From Drosophila persimilis (lineage: Eukaryota; Arthropoda; Insecta; Diptera; Drosophilidae), in assembly GCF_003286085.1 (NCBI RefSeq), contig NW_020825530.1:88962-152961 (forward strand): a stretch of DNA of 64,000 nucleotides, in the 5' to 3' direction. How positions within the stretch are numbered: position 1 is the first letter of the stretch; each line of letters begins with the position of its first letter. The position numbers were made by a program, and so were the translations under genes. Below, piece by piece: positions 23,846 through 35,071 of this stretch. The notes under the pieces were generated by a model. It was not told where the DNA came from. It did not search any database and worked only from the letters and a program-made list of their open reading frames with translations.

Positions 23846-24874
23846 ATGGCCAATTTTCATGTACTGATGTCCAACTCCTTGACTGAGGATAGGGCCGGAC
23901 CAAGTTTTGCTAAACAACAACAGCAGCAGCAAGAGGTCGAACAGGCGCTCCAGGCACCAGCCCAAGTGGGACTCAACAACAATAATGGTTACTGCCTGCC
24001 AGATGCCAATTCTTCTGTCAACAGTTTAAGCGCCGTTCACAGTAAGGCCACTCCCATGAAGATCGGGTGGAAATTTGGCTGCCTGGGTGCGGGCAATGGA
24101 CAATTAAATGCACCGAATGGCTTTTGCTTGGGCATCGACGAGGACATCATTGTTGCCGATTCGAAAAATCACCGAATCGCTGTATACGCCAAAATGGGAG
24201 CCCTGAAGTTCCAGTTTGGCGATGCCGGCAAGCGGAACGGCCAGCTTTTTTATCCCCGCAAAGTGGCTGTCTTCCAACACAATGGAAATTTCGTTGTCTG
24301 CGATCGCGGCAATGGACGCTCTCGCATGCAGATCTTCTCTAAGTGCGGCACATATATGTTCAAGATTTCCATCAGGTTTATGGATATTGTGACCGGGTTG
24401 GCTGTCAGCACCAAGGGTCATATTGTGGCCGTCGATAGTGTCTCGCCGACTGTCTTTGTTATATCCGAGGAGGGTATGCTGTTGCACTGGTTCGACTGCA
24501 GTGTCTTTGTGCGTGAACCCTCGGACATAGCCATACGCGACAATGTTTTCTACCTTTGCGATATGAAGGCTCATGGCGTGGCCGTTTTCAAGGACAGTGG
24601 CGAATTCCTCTATAGCATTGGCAACGAGAGGGTATCCTGCTACCTCACGGGCATTGATATATCCAGTGCTGGGGATTTGCTCATTGGGGATACCCATGGA
24701 TATCGCTTCCATGTGACCTGCTACGGGAGCGACGGTGTTTTCAAGTCGGTCTTCGAGTTTCCTCAACTGAATGTTTCACGTTGCTGCGGCTTGAAGATCA
24801 CATCCGAAGGTCATGTGGTCACTCTGGCCAAGAATAACCATCAAGTTCTTGTGATGGATCTGCTGTATGTCTAG
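23846..24874 (+). CDS. Stand-alone NHL beta-propeller protein (Brat/Mei-P26-like), copy 4, intact
   Basis: Complete 342-residue frame. The ATG has A at -3 and G at +4, a good Drosophila context. Residues 1-70 look disordered, with poly-Q at 24-29 and NNNN at 44-47. Residues ~76-342 form six NHL repeats, with the clearest signatures at 101-115 ([14 protein letters not shown]), 121-145 ([20 protein letters not shown]) and 254-285 (IGNERVSCY...LLIGDTHGY). This pattern is closest to Brat/Mei-P26 among families I know. In those TRIM-NHL proteins the NHL propeller binds single-stranded RNA and partner proteins to repress translation in stem cells and germline. RING, B-box and coiled coil are absent, so only the RNA- or protein-binding part could be retained. 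Copy-specific residues are Ser257 and Leu267. No intron lies inside the coding region. Function is inferred. Confidence 0.85.
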   Translation: MANFHVLMSNSLTEDRAGPSFAKQQQQQQEVEQALQAPAQVGLNNNNGYCLPDANSSVNSLSAVHSKATPMKIGWKFGCLGAGNGQLNAPNGFCLGIDEDIIVADSKNHRIAVYAKMGALKFQFGDAGKRNGQLFYPRKVAVFQHNGNFVVCDRGNGRSRMQIFSKCGTYMFKISIRFMDIVTGLAVSTKGHIVAVDSVSPTVFVISEEGMLLHWFDCSVFVREPSDIAIRDNVFYLCDMKAHGVAVFKDSGEFLYSIGNERVSCYLTGIDISSAGDLLIGDTHGYRFHVTCYGSDGVFKSVFEFPQLNVSRCCGLKITSEGHVVTLAKNNHQVLVMDLLYV

Positions 24875-25138
24875 TGATTATAAGATAACACCCTGTTGTG
24901 TCCGGGATCGTGAGAATTGCGGATAAACACACAATCGCTTATCTTCATCGGTACTTAGGCGTTGGTTGCGTTTTATTTCCTATTTGCAAAAGGAGTTTAA
25001 TACATTTTATTCTTATATGTATCTACGCACGCTTCGTCTTTTCTCCCCGATCTTTTATCGACTGCTCAAACTAATGTTACCTTATTGTCTTTTCATATTG
25101 TGACCATTTTTCTTCTTGTCTTTTCATAGTGTGATAAT
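24875..25138 (+). other. 3' flank of NHL copy 4
   Basis: Conserved post-stop sequence ending TAGTGTGATAAT, followed at once by a DINE 5' terminus. Confidence 0.5.
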
Positions 25139-26343
25139 TATACCCGATACTCAAAATGAGTATTGGGGTATATTAGATTTGTGGTAAAAGTGGATGTGTG
25201 TAACGTCCAGAAGGAATCGTTTCCGACCCTATAAAGTATATATATTCTCGATCAGCATCAATAGCCGAGTCGATTGAGCCCTGTCTGTCTGTCCGTCCGT
25301 CCGTCTGTACGTCTGTCCGTCCCCTTCAGCGCCTAGTGCTCAAAGACTATAAGAGCTAGAGCAACGATGTTTTGGATCCAGACTTCTGTGATATGTCACT
25401 GCTACAAAAATATTTCAAAACTTTGCGCCGCCCACTTCCGCCCCCACAAAGGGCGAAAATCTGTGGCATCCACAATTTCGACGATACGAGAAAACCAGCT
25501 TCTTTAATTTCAGCTACATCAAGGTAGACTTTTCGTTTGGTCTTACGATCACACATCCTGTAGACCCAAGCGACAGCACGCATCAGCCTTGTAAATGAAG
25601 ATAACCTTTCCAGCAACTCCCTGAATATGATATTGACAGATCCATCTGAAGACATCTCATTTATTGATAACGTAAACTTGCATCTTACTTCCAGTTCCGT
25701 GTCACCAACGTCTGAAGTTCCTAGATTCCATAGACTTGCGTCTATGTTTCTCGAGTTCCAGATCTGAGTTTGGTGCCAAAGTCTGCCGGGTTATCCTTAG
25801 TAGGCACCCAATGCCAATCTTCCAACCTTGTTGCCTCGAAGTATCTCGTCAATTATGTGTCCTACATATGGCTTATATTTTTTGTTATCTGATTTAATCC
25901 ATGCTAAGACAGTCTTGGAGTCGGACCACATGTGGTCACATTTGGGTTTGACGTCGTGACCCTCAAGACCCCATATCTTTTAGACTGCAGAATCTGAATC
26001 GGATCGTATCATTATTATAGCCAGCATCAAGAAAACGCCACACCCCCTTCCACCCCCGCAAAGGACGTAAATCTGGGCATCCACAAATCTCAGAGACTAT
26101 TAAGGCTAGAGTATTCAAATTAGGTATCCACACTTCTTTTAGATCTCACTATAAAACGTATATCTCAAAATTTCGCCCCACCCATTTCGCATCCACAATA
26201 TTGCAGATTCGAGAAAACTAAAAACGCACAATCATAGAGAACTGATTTAGTTCGGATCATTTTTGTAGCGTAAATCAACAAATCAATTTGCAGTGGCTAC
26301 GCAGCGCCCGACGTCACGTTCAGTCCAGTCACAACATGCCCAC
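25139..26343 (+). mobile_element. Composite DINE/BEL/DINE cassette
   Basis: Same structure as 18160-19372. The minus-strand BEL/Pao fragment lies at 25496-25971. One variant (TTGTTATCTG instead of TTGTGATCTG near 25884) is shared with the cassettes at 46056, 51780, 56313 and 61045, which groups them. Confidence 0.8.
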
Positions 26344-27560
26344 TCGTTTTTTTTGGTTTCTCGTATCTTTGAAATTGTGGATGCCACAGATTGTCGTTCT
26401 TTGTGTGGGCGGAAGGGGGCGGGGCGAAGTTTTGAAATATACTTGTACCAGTGCCATATTATAGAAGTCTGAATACAAAATGTCGTTGCTCTGGCTCTTA
26501 TAGTCTCTGAGCACTACGCGCTCAGAGGGATGAACTGACGGACAGACGAACAGAGTATCGGGTATAAAAATCCAGAATTCTCCCTTTCCACAATTCACAA
26601 ATTTTTCCTGCATTTGGTCTTAAAAAAAGGCAAAAAATGCGCAATCGGCAGCACTGGATGGAAGAGAGCAATACTGACTATGTTTCGGGGATAAATATAG
26701 ATTTTCGGTCGCAGCAGCAACTCAGAACGTTCCCCCTAGTTTTTTTCTTGATCTAGAGTGCCTGGGGATTAAATGTCAAAGTTAACAATCTTTTGTGATC
26801 GGACTTTCGTCATTATTATCGTCAGACTTTTGTGTAAATGAGCATACAGTACGGGTCTAAGAAAAAAAAGTATTCGTCCAATATTTTAATCAAATCTGCG
26901 TAAGTGAGCGAAGCGAGTTAGCCGGCAATTGAAGTACGAGAAAAGTGGTTGTGCAAGGGTTAGTGCAAAAAAAATAAGTAGATTTAGATTAAAAAGAAGA
27001 AAAGCTTGATGGCTACATTAACAGTGAACACGATTGGACCTAAGGATCGATCATGTAGATCAATTAATCAAGAATCTACATGCAAACAAAATTTCGCGGG
27101 TGTACATGAGGTATAAGAAAATTCATATTCAGATGGAAAAATGAAATATTTTCAATAAGGTTTGACTTTTGATTCAGGGAATTTAAAACTTTCTGAAATT
27201 CAATGAAAAAAAAACCATATCCGACCGCCATATAATTTCTGCATATAAATTCTTGTTAAGTAAATAAAAAAAAAATACCAAGCATTCAACTTTTTTAGCA
27301 TGCTCAAGAATTAATTAATCAAGAATCTACATGCAAACAAAATTTCGCGGTTGTACATGAGGTATAAGAAAATTCATACTCAGATGGAAAAATGAAATAT
27401 TTTCAATAAGGTTTGACTTTTGATTCAGGGAATTTAAAACTTTCTGAAATTCAATGAAAAAAAAACCATATCCGACCGCCATATAATTTCTGCATATAAA
27501 TTCTTGTTAAGTAAATAAAAAAAAAATACCAAGCATTCAACTTTTTTAGCATGCTCAAGA
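26344..27560 (+). promoter_or_regulatory. 5' flank of NHL copy 5, with a 251-bp tandem duplication
   Basis: Old DINE relic to ~26747, then the unique upstream region. The last ~251 bp before the gene are present twice (about 27056-27306 and 27307-27557), each ending CTTTTTTAGCATGCTCAAGA. Only the second is followed by the ATG. The candidate splice acceptor is therefore duplicated. Confidence 0.45.
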
Positions 27561-28588
27561 ATGGCCAATTTTCATGTACTGATGTCCAACTCCTTGACTG
27601 AGGATAGGGCCGGACCAAGTTTTGCTAAACAACAACAGCAGCAGCAAGAGGTCGAACAGGCGCTCCAGGCACCAGCCCAAGTGGGACTCAACAACAATAA
27701 TGGTTACTGCCTGCCAGATGCCAATTCTTCTGTCAACAGTTTAAGCGCCGTTCACAGTAAGGCCACTCCCATGAAGATCGGGTGGAAATTTGGCTGCCTG
27801 GGTGCGGGCAATGGACAATTAAATGCACCGAATGGCTTTTGCTTGGGCATCGGCGAGGACATCATTGTTGCCGATTCGAAAAATCACCGAATCGCTGTAT
27901 ACGCCAAAATGGGAGCCCTGAAGTTCCAGTTTGGCGATGCCGGCAACGGAACGGCCAGCTTTTTTATCCCCGCAAAGTGGCTGTCTTCCAACTCAATGGA
28001 AATTTCGTTGTCTGCGATCGCGGCAATGGACGCTCTCGCATGCAGATCTTCTCTAAGTGCGGCACATATATGTTCAAGATTTCCATCAGGTTTATGGATA
28101 TTGTGACCGGGTTGGCTGTCAGCACCAAGGGTCATATTGTGGCCGTCGATAGTGTCTCGCCGACTGTCTTTGTTATATCCGAGGAGGGTATGCTGTTGCA
28201 CTGGTTCGACTGCAGTGTCTTTGTGCGTGAACCCTCAGACATAGCCATACGCGACAATGTTTTCTACCTTTGCGATATGAAGGCTCATGGCGTGGCCGTT
28301 TTCAAGGACAGTGGCGAATTCCTCTATCGCATTGGCAACGAGAGGGTATCCTGCTACCCCACGGGCATTGATATATCCAGTGCTGGGGATTTGCTCATTG
28401 GGGATACCCATGGATATCGCTTCCATGTGACCTGCTACGGGAGCGACGGTGTTTTCAAGTCGGTCTTCGAGTTTCCTCAACTGAATGTTTCACGTTGCTG
28501 CGGCTTGAAGATCACATCCGAAGGTCATGTGGTCACTCTGGCCAAGAATAACCATCAAGTTCTTGTGATGGATCTGCTGTATGTCTAG
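27561..28588 (+). pseudogene. NHL-repeat (Brat/Mei-P26-like) protein, copy 5, 1-bp frameshift
   Basis: Total length is 1,028 bp, one less than intact. One G is missing at GGCAA(G)CGG (27945/27946), residue ~129 in NHL repeat 2. The frame from the ATG then diverges and stops at 28106 (181 residues). Reading resumes in the true NHL frame to 28588. Gly replaces Asp at residue 98, and His144 has become Leu (CACAAT to CTCAAT). It otherwise matches the intact copies, including Arg257 and Pro267. The lesion is a single base, so a sequencing or assembly error cannot be excluded. Taken as written, it is inactive. Confidence 0.8.
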
Positions 28589-28852
28589 TGATTATAAGAT
28601 AACACCCTGTTGTGTCCGGGATCGTGAGAATTGCGGATAAACACACAATCGCTTATCTTCATCGGTACTTAGGCGTTGGTTGCGTTTTATTTCCTATTTG
28701 CAAAAGGAGTTTAATACATTTTATTCTTATATGTATCTACGCACGCTTCGTCTTTTCTCCCCGATCTTTTATCGACTGCTCAAACTAATGTTACCTTATT
28801 GTCTTTTCATATTGTGACCATTTTTCTTCTTGTCTTTTCATAGTGTGATAAT
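28589..28852 (+). other. 3' flank of NHL copy 5
   Basis: Conserved post-stop sequence up to the DINE terminus. Confidence 0.5.
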
Positions 28853-30062
28853 TATACCCGATACTCAAAATGAGTATTGGGGTATATTAGATTTGTGGTA
28901 AAAGTGGATATGTGTAACGTCCAGAAGGAATCGTTTCCGACCCTATAAAGTATATATATTCTCGATCAGCATCAATAGCCGAGTCGATTGAGCCCTGTCT
29001 GTCTGTCCGTCCGTCCGTCTGTACGTCTCTCCGTCCCCTTCAGCGCCTAGTGCTCAAAGACTATAAGAGCTAGAGCAACGATGTTTTGGATCCAGACTTC
29101 TGTGATATGTCACTGCTACAAAAATATTTCAAAACTTTGCGCCGCCCACTTCCGCCCCCACAAAGGGCGAAAATCTGTGGCATCCACAATTTCGACGATA
29201 CGAGAAAACCAGCTTCTTTAATTTCAGCTACATCAAGGTAGACTTTTCGTTTGGTCTTACGATCACACATCCTGTAGACCCAAGCGACAGCACGCATCAG
29301 CCTTGTAAATGAAGATAACCTTTCCAGCAACTCCCTGAATATGATATTGACAGATCCATCTGAAGACATCTCATTTATTGATAACGTAAACTTGCATCTT
29401 ACTTCCAGTTCCGTGTCACCAACGTCTGAAGTTCCTAGATTCCATAGACTTGCGTCTATGTTTCTCGAGTTCCAGATCTGAGTTTGGTGCCAAAGTCTGC
29501 CGGGTTATCCTTAGTAGGCACCCAATGCCAATCTTCCAACCTTGTTGCCTCGAAGTATCTCGTCAATTATGTGTCCTACATATGGCTTATATTTTTTGTG
29601 ATCTGATTTAATCCATGCTAAGACAGTCTTGGAGTCGGACCACATGTGGTCACATTTGGGTTTGACGTCGTGACCCTCAAGACCTCATATCTTTTAGACT
29701 GCAGAATCTGAATCGGATCGTATCATTATTATAGCCAGCATCAAGAAAACGCCACACCCCCTTCCACCCCCGCAAAGGACGTAAATCTGGGGCATCCACA
29801 AATCTCAGAGACTATTAAGGCTAGAGTATTCAAATTAGGTATCCACACTTCTTTTAGATCTCACTATAAAACGTATATCTCAAAATTTCGCCCCACCCAT
29901 TTCGCATCCACAATATTGCAGATTCGAGAAAACTAAAAACGCACAATCATAGAGAACTGATTTAGTTCGGATCATTTTTGTAGCGTAAATCAACAAATCA
30001 ATTTGCAGTGGCTACGCAGCGCTCGACGTCACGTTCAGTCCAGTCACAACATGCCCACTCGT
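28853..30062 (+). mobile_element. Composite DINE/BEL/DINE cassette
   Basis: As at 18160-19372, with the BEL/Pao fragment on the minus strand at 29210-29685. The tetranucleotide tract has a CTCT variant near 29028. Confidence 0.8.
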
Positions 30063-30580
30063 TTTTTTTGGTTTCTCGTATCTTTGAAATTGTGGATGCC
30101 ACAGATTGTCGTTCTTTGTGTGGGCGGAAGGGGGCGGGGCGAAGTTTTGAAATATACTTGACCAGTGACATATTATAGAAGTCTGAATACAAAATGTCGT
30201 TGCTCTGGCTCTTATAGTCTCTGAGCACTACGCGCTCAGAGGGATGAACTGACGGACAGACGAACAGAGTATCGGGTATAAAAATCCAGAATTCTCCCTT
30301 TCCACAATTCACAAATTTTTCCTGCATTTGGTCTTAAAAAAAGGCAAAAAATGCGCAATCGGCAGCACTGGATGGAAGAGAGCAATACTGACTATGTTTC
30401 GGGGATAAATATAGATTTTCGGTCGCAGCAGCAACTCAGAACGTTCCCCCTAGTTTTTTTCTTGATCTAGAATGCCTGGGGATTAAATGTCAAAGTTAAC
30501 AATCTTTTGTGATCGGACTTTCGTCATTATTATCGTCAGACTTTTGTGTAAATGAGCATACAGTACGGGTCTAAGAAAAA

Positions 30581-32732
30581 CGAGGGAGAACGTTGTGAGT
30601 TGCTGCGGACACCGCAACTCTACAGTTATACCCGATACTAAGTCAGTATGGCTCTCCTCCGGCAGACGCCGCTAATATTAAACGACACGACAAAGAATGC
30701 GTGCGAGAGAGACAGAAAATCAGTCTGAGCGTGACGTCGGGCGCTGCGTAGCCAATGCAAATTGATTTGTTCCTTTTGGCTACAAAAATTATCTGATCTG
30801 ATCCAAATTCAGCAACTGGATAGATATAGTCATTCTCTATGATTCTGCGTTTTTAGTTTTCTCGAATCTGCAAAATTTTGGATGCAACAGATTTTCGTTC
30901 TTTGTGGGGGCGGATGGGGATGGGGCGAAATTCTGAGATATACGTTTTATAGTGACATTTTAAAGGAGTGTGTGTACCAAATTTGGTTACTCTAGCCTTA
31001 ATAGTCTCTGAGATTTGTGGTTGCCTCAGATTTTCGTCCTTTGCGGGGGCGGAAGGGGGTGTGGCGAAATTTGGACACGAAACGGTCAAGGTCCGATATC
31101 ACAGGAGTGTGGATACCAAATTTGGTTGCTCTGGCTCTTATAGGTTCTGAGATCCTTGAACTCATATTTGGCAATTGGCAAAACCGACTATGAAACCTGT
31201 GTGTTAGAGTGAGACAGAGCGAGAAAGAGTGAAATTGTTTTCGTGATTCTGGCTGTAATAATTGTACGATCTGGTTCAGATTTTGCACTTTAGAAGATTT
31301 AGTCATCTTCTACGATTCTGCGTTTTTAGTTTTCTCGTATCTTTAAAATTGTGGATGCAACAGATTTTCGTCATTTAAGGGGGCGGAACGGGGTGGGGCG
31401 AATTTTTGAGATATACGTTTTATAGTGAGATCCTTAATAAGCCTTAATAGTCTCTGAGATTTGTGGATACCCCCAGATTCTGTGTTGTTGAGTTCTCAGT
31501 TGGCGCTTGGGTCTACAGGATGTGTGATCGTAAGACCAAACGAAAAGTCTACCTTAATGTAGCTTCCGATAGCTTCAATCTTCCGACTATCTTTCGTAGT
31601 GATCAGACGTGTTTTTGTTTTGCGCTCCGCATTTTTTCCTTTTGTTTTGAATAAACAGCCGGTGTTTTCCTAACTAAATTCTAAATATACTTTCTAACCA
31701 GAAAACAATCTGGAAACCTATTCATTTACGCGAGTGCATGCCTTTTGATTTGTGTTAAAACATTGTTTAACTTTTTATTTTTCGGCGTCGGCTTGTGCTT
31801 GTGCTTGTGTTTGTGTTGTTGCAGTGAGTGAGTACGCATTACATTGCATTGCAGTCCGCTCTCGTCTGGTAGCTTTTGTTGTTTTATCACTCTCTCGCTA
31901 TCACCTCAACTTCAATAACTGTTCTTTCTCTCTCGCTCTTTAAACTTTCTGAGCAATAGCGCTCTCTGCTTAGTAGCTCTCGCTATAACCGCTCTCCACT
32001 CTGTTCTTTTTTTTTACCAATTCCGCTTTGAGCGTTGTCTGGCACATTGGTCTGATAGCAATTTGTTTTGCAAATAATAGTAAACGATGGGGAACGTTGT
32101 GAGTTGCTGCGGACACCGCAACTCTACAGTTATACCCAATACTAAGTCAGTATGGCTCTCCTCCGGCAGACGCCGCTAATATTAAACGACACGACAAAGA
32201 GTGCGTGCGAGAGAGACAGAAAATCAGTCTGAGCGTGACGTCGGGCGCTGCGTAGCCAATGCAAATTGATTTGTTCCTTTTGGCTACAAAAATTATCTGA
32301 TCTGATCCAAATTCAGCAACTGGATAGATATAGTCATTCTCTATGATTCTGCGTTTTTAGTTTTCTCGAATCTGCAATATTTTGGATGCCACAGATTTTC
32401 GCCCTTTGTGGGGGCGGAAGTGGGTGGGGCAAAGTTTTGAAATATTTTTGGAGCAGTGACATATCACAGAAGTCTGGATCCAAAACATCGTTGCTCTAGC
32501 TCTTATAGTCTTTGAGCATTAGGCGCTGAAGGGGACGGACAGACGGACGGACGGACAGACGGACAGACGGGCGGACGGACAGACAGACATGGCTCAATCG
32601 ACTCGGCTATTGATGCTGATCAAGAATATATATACTTTATGGGGTCGGAAACGATTCCTTCTGGACGTTACACACATCCACTTTTACCACAAATCTAATA
32701 TACCCCAATACTCATTTTGAGTATCGGGTATA
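30581..32732 (-). mobile_element. DINE-1-like insertion enlarged by a nested insertion
   Basis: Two DINE portions in minus orientation (30581-~31479 and ~32090-32732) enclose ~610 bp of other sequence. The first DINE starts with its 3' end (CGAGGGAGAACGTTGTGAG, hairpin). The second also starts with a 3' end (GGGGAACGTTGTGAG, 32090) and ends with the 5' terminus GAGTATCGGGTATA. The empty site, TCTAAGAAAAA/AAAGTATTCG, is seen in copies 3-5 and 7. Confidence 0.75.
31480..32089 (+). other. Unclassified sequence nested in the DINE, with a BEL/Pao snippet
   Basis: 31500-31565 encodes AWVYRMCDRKTKRKVYLNVA on the plus strand, i.e. BEL/Pao integrase in the opposite orientation to all other fragments here. 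The following ~520 bp are TC-rich with an AATAAA (31649) and many CTCTC motifs, and have no match elsewhere in the window. It could be an LTR-like piece of the same retroelement or captured genomic DNA. I cannot identify it. Confidence 0.4.
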
Positions 32733-33178
32733 AAAAGTATTCGTCCAATATTTTAATCAAATCTGCGTAAGTGAGCGAAGCGAGTTAGCCGGCAACTGAA
32801 GTACGAGAAAAGTGGTTGTGCAAGGGTTAGTGCAAAAAAAAATAAGTAGATTTAGATTAAAAAGAAGAAAAGCTTGATGGCTACATTAACAGTGAACACG
32901 ATTGGACCTAAGGATCGATCATGTAGATCAATTAATCAAGAATCTACATGCAAACAAAATTTCGCGGTTGTACATGAGGTATAAGAAAATTCATACTCAG
33001 ATGGAAAAATGAAATATTTTCAATAAGGTTTGACCTTTGATTCAGGGAATTTAAAACTTTCTGAAATTCAATGAAAAAAAAAACCATATCCGACCGCCAT
33101 ATAATTTCTGCATATAAATTCTTGTTAAGTAAATAAAAAAAAAATACCAAGCATTCAACTTTTTTAGCATGCTCAAGA

Positions 33179-34207
33179 ATGGCCAATTTTCATGTACTGA
33201 TGTCCAACTCCTTGACTGAGGATAGGGCCGGACCAAGTTTTGCTAAACAACAACAGCAGCAGCAAGAGGTCGAACAGGCGCTCCAGGCACCAGCCCAAGT
33301 GGGACTCAACAACAATAATGGTTACTGCCTGCCAGATGCCAATTCTTCTGTCAACAGTTTAAGCGCCGTTCACAGTAAGGCCACTCCCATGAAGATCGGG
33401 TGGAAATTTGGCTGCCTGGGTGCGGGCAATGGACAATTAAATGCACCGAATGGCTTTTGCTTGGGCATCGACGAGGACATCATTGTTGCCGATTCGAAAA
33501 ATCACCGAATCGCTGTATACGCCAAAATGGGAGCCCTGAAGTTCCAGTTTGGCGATGCCGGCAAGCGGAACGGCCAGCTTTTTTATCCCCGCAAAGTGGC
33601 TGTCTTCCAACACAATGGAAATTTCGTTGTCTGCGATCGCGGCAATGGACGCTCTCGCATGCAGATCTTCTCTAAGTGCGGCACATATATGTTCAAGATT
33701 TCCATTAGGTTTATGGATATTGTGACCGGGTTGGATGTCAGCACCAAGGGTCATATTGTGGCCGTCGATAGTGTCTCGCCGACTGTCTTTGTTATATCCG
33801 AGGAGGGTATGCTGTTGCACTGGTTCGACTGCAGTGTCTTTGTGCGTGAACCCTCGGACATAGCCATACGCGACAATGTTTTCTACCTTTCCGATATGAA
33901 GGCTCATGGCGTGGCCGTTTTCAAGGACAGTGGCGAATTCCTCTATCGCATTGGCAACGAGATGGTATCCTGCTACCCCACGGGCATTGATATATCCAGT
34001 GCTGGGGATTTGCTCATTGGGGATACCCATGGATATCGCTTCCATGTGACCTGCTACGGGAGCGACGGTGATTTCAAGTCGGTCTTCGAGTTTCCTCAAC
34101 TGAATGTTTCACGTTGCTGCGGCTTGAAGATCACATCCGAAGGTCATGTGGTCACTCTGGCCAAGAATAACCATCAAGTTCTTGTGATGGATCTGCTGTA
34201 TGTCTAG
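33179..34207 (+). CDS. Stand-alone NHL beta-propeller protein (Brat/Mei-P26-like), copy 6, intact
   Basis: Complete 342-residue frame, same architecture as the copy at 23846: disordered N-terminus with poly-Q 24-29 and NNNN 44-47, then six NHL repeats to the C-terminus. It carries several copy-specific changes: Asp186 for Ala, Ser238 for Cys, Met262 for Arg and Asp298 for Val. These fall in repeats 3-6. The introduced acidic or uncharged residues could alter an RNA-contacting surface, but I cannot place them on a structure. The close 5' region is preserved and includes the acceptor-like AG. With a complete frame and proximal flank it is a reasonable candidate for a functional copy, although its private substitutions are as compatible with drift as with selection. 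Confidence 0.85.
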   Translation: MANFHVLMSNSLTEDRAGPSFAKQQQQQQEVEQALQAPAQVGLNNNNGYCLPDANSSVNSLSAVHSKATPMKIGWKFGCLGAGNGQLNAPNGFCLGIDEDIIVADSKNHRIAVYAKMGALKFQFGDAGKRNGQLFYPRKVAVFQHNGNFVVCDRGNGRSRMQIFSKCGTYMFKISIRFMDIVTGLDVSTKGHIVAVDSVSPTVFVISEEGMLLHWFDCSVFVREPSDIAIRDNVFYLSDMKAHGVAVFKDSGEFLYRIGNEMVSCYPTGIDISSAGDLLIGDTHGYRFHVTCYGSDGDFKSVFEFPQLNVSRCCGLKITSEGHVVTLAKNNHQVLVMDLLYV

Positions 34208-34471
34208 TGATTATAAGATAACACCCTGTTGTGTCCGGGATCGTGAGAATTGCGGATAAACACACAATCGCTTATCTTCATCGGTACTTAGGCGTTGGTT
34301 GCGTTTTATTTCCTATTTGCAAAAGGAGTTTAATACATTTTATTCTTATATGTATCTACGCACGCTTCGTCTTTTCTCCCCGATCTTTTATCGACTGCTC
34401 AAACTAATGTTACCTTATTGTCTTTTCATATTGTGACCATTTTTCTTCTTGTCTTTTCATAGTGTGATAAT
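34208..34471 (+). other. 3' flank of NHL copy 6
   Basis: Conserved post-stop sequence ending at the DINE 5' terminus at 34472. A second short copy of its last ~30 bp (TTCTTCTTGTCTTTTCATAG...) appears at 46027-46055 beyond the DINE and LTR element. Confidence 0.5.
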
Positions 34472-35071
34472 TATACCCGATACTCAAAATGAGTATTGGG
34501 GTATATTAGATTTGTGGTAAAAGTGAATGTGTGTAACGTCCAGAAGGAATCGTTTCCGACCCTATAAAGTATATATATTCTTGATCAGCATCAATAGCCG
34601 AGTCGATTGAGCCCTGTCTGTCTGTCCGTCCGTCCGTCTGTCCGTCTGTCCGTCTGTCCGTCCCCTTCAGCGCCTAGTGCTCAAAGACTATAAGAGCTAG
34701 AGCAACGATGTTTTGGATCCAGACTTCTGTGATATGTCACTGCTACAAAAATATTTCAAAACTTTGCCCCGCCCACTTCCGCCCCCACAAAGGGCGAAAA
34801 TCTGTGGCATCCACAATTTTAAAGATACGAGAAAACAAAAAACGCAGAATCGTAGAGAATGACCATATCTTTTAGACTGCAGAATCTGAACTGGATCGTA
34901 TTACTATTATAGCCAGCATCAAGAAAACAATTTCATTTTTTCTCGCCCTGTCTCTCTCTAACACACAGGTAGCATGGGCGGCTTTGCTTGGAGTAAAACA
35001 TTAGCGCTTAGATCTCAGAGACTATAAAAGCTAGAGCAACCAAATTTGGTATCCACACTCCTAATATATCG
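34472..35071 (+). repeat. DINE-1-like element, left part, interrupted by the LTR element
   Basis: DINE 5' terminus and tetranucleotide run (34617-34665, one repeat unit longer than most), then the body up to CACTCCTAATATATCG, where the LTR retrotransposon enters. The last four bases, ATCG (35068-35071), are repeated at 45087-45090 as the target-site duplication. Confidence 0.8.

Larger units (their letters stand above)
30063..33178 (+). promoter_or_regulatory. 5' flank of NHL copy 6, split by a 2.15-kb DINE insertion
   Basis: Old DINE relic to ~30460, unique upstream region 30461-30580, then an inserted block (30581-32732), then the rest of the unique region from AAAGTATTCGTCC to the ATG. 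It retains GTAAGT (~32767) and the CTTTTTTAG acceptor-like site at 33159-33167. The insertion lies upstream of both, so the proximal ~440 bp are unchanged. Confidence 0.45.

Noticed and set aside
24104-24766. 220-residue antisense open frame across intact NHL copies (also 33437-34099)
   Set aside because: It mirrors the NHL coding phase, is broken by the same indels, has no recognisable domain and no upstream context. A shadow of the sense frame.
34617-34665. GTCT/GTCC tetranucleotide tracts as independent microsatellites
   Set aside because: They occur at a fixed position inside every DINE and are part of that element.
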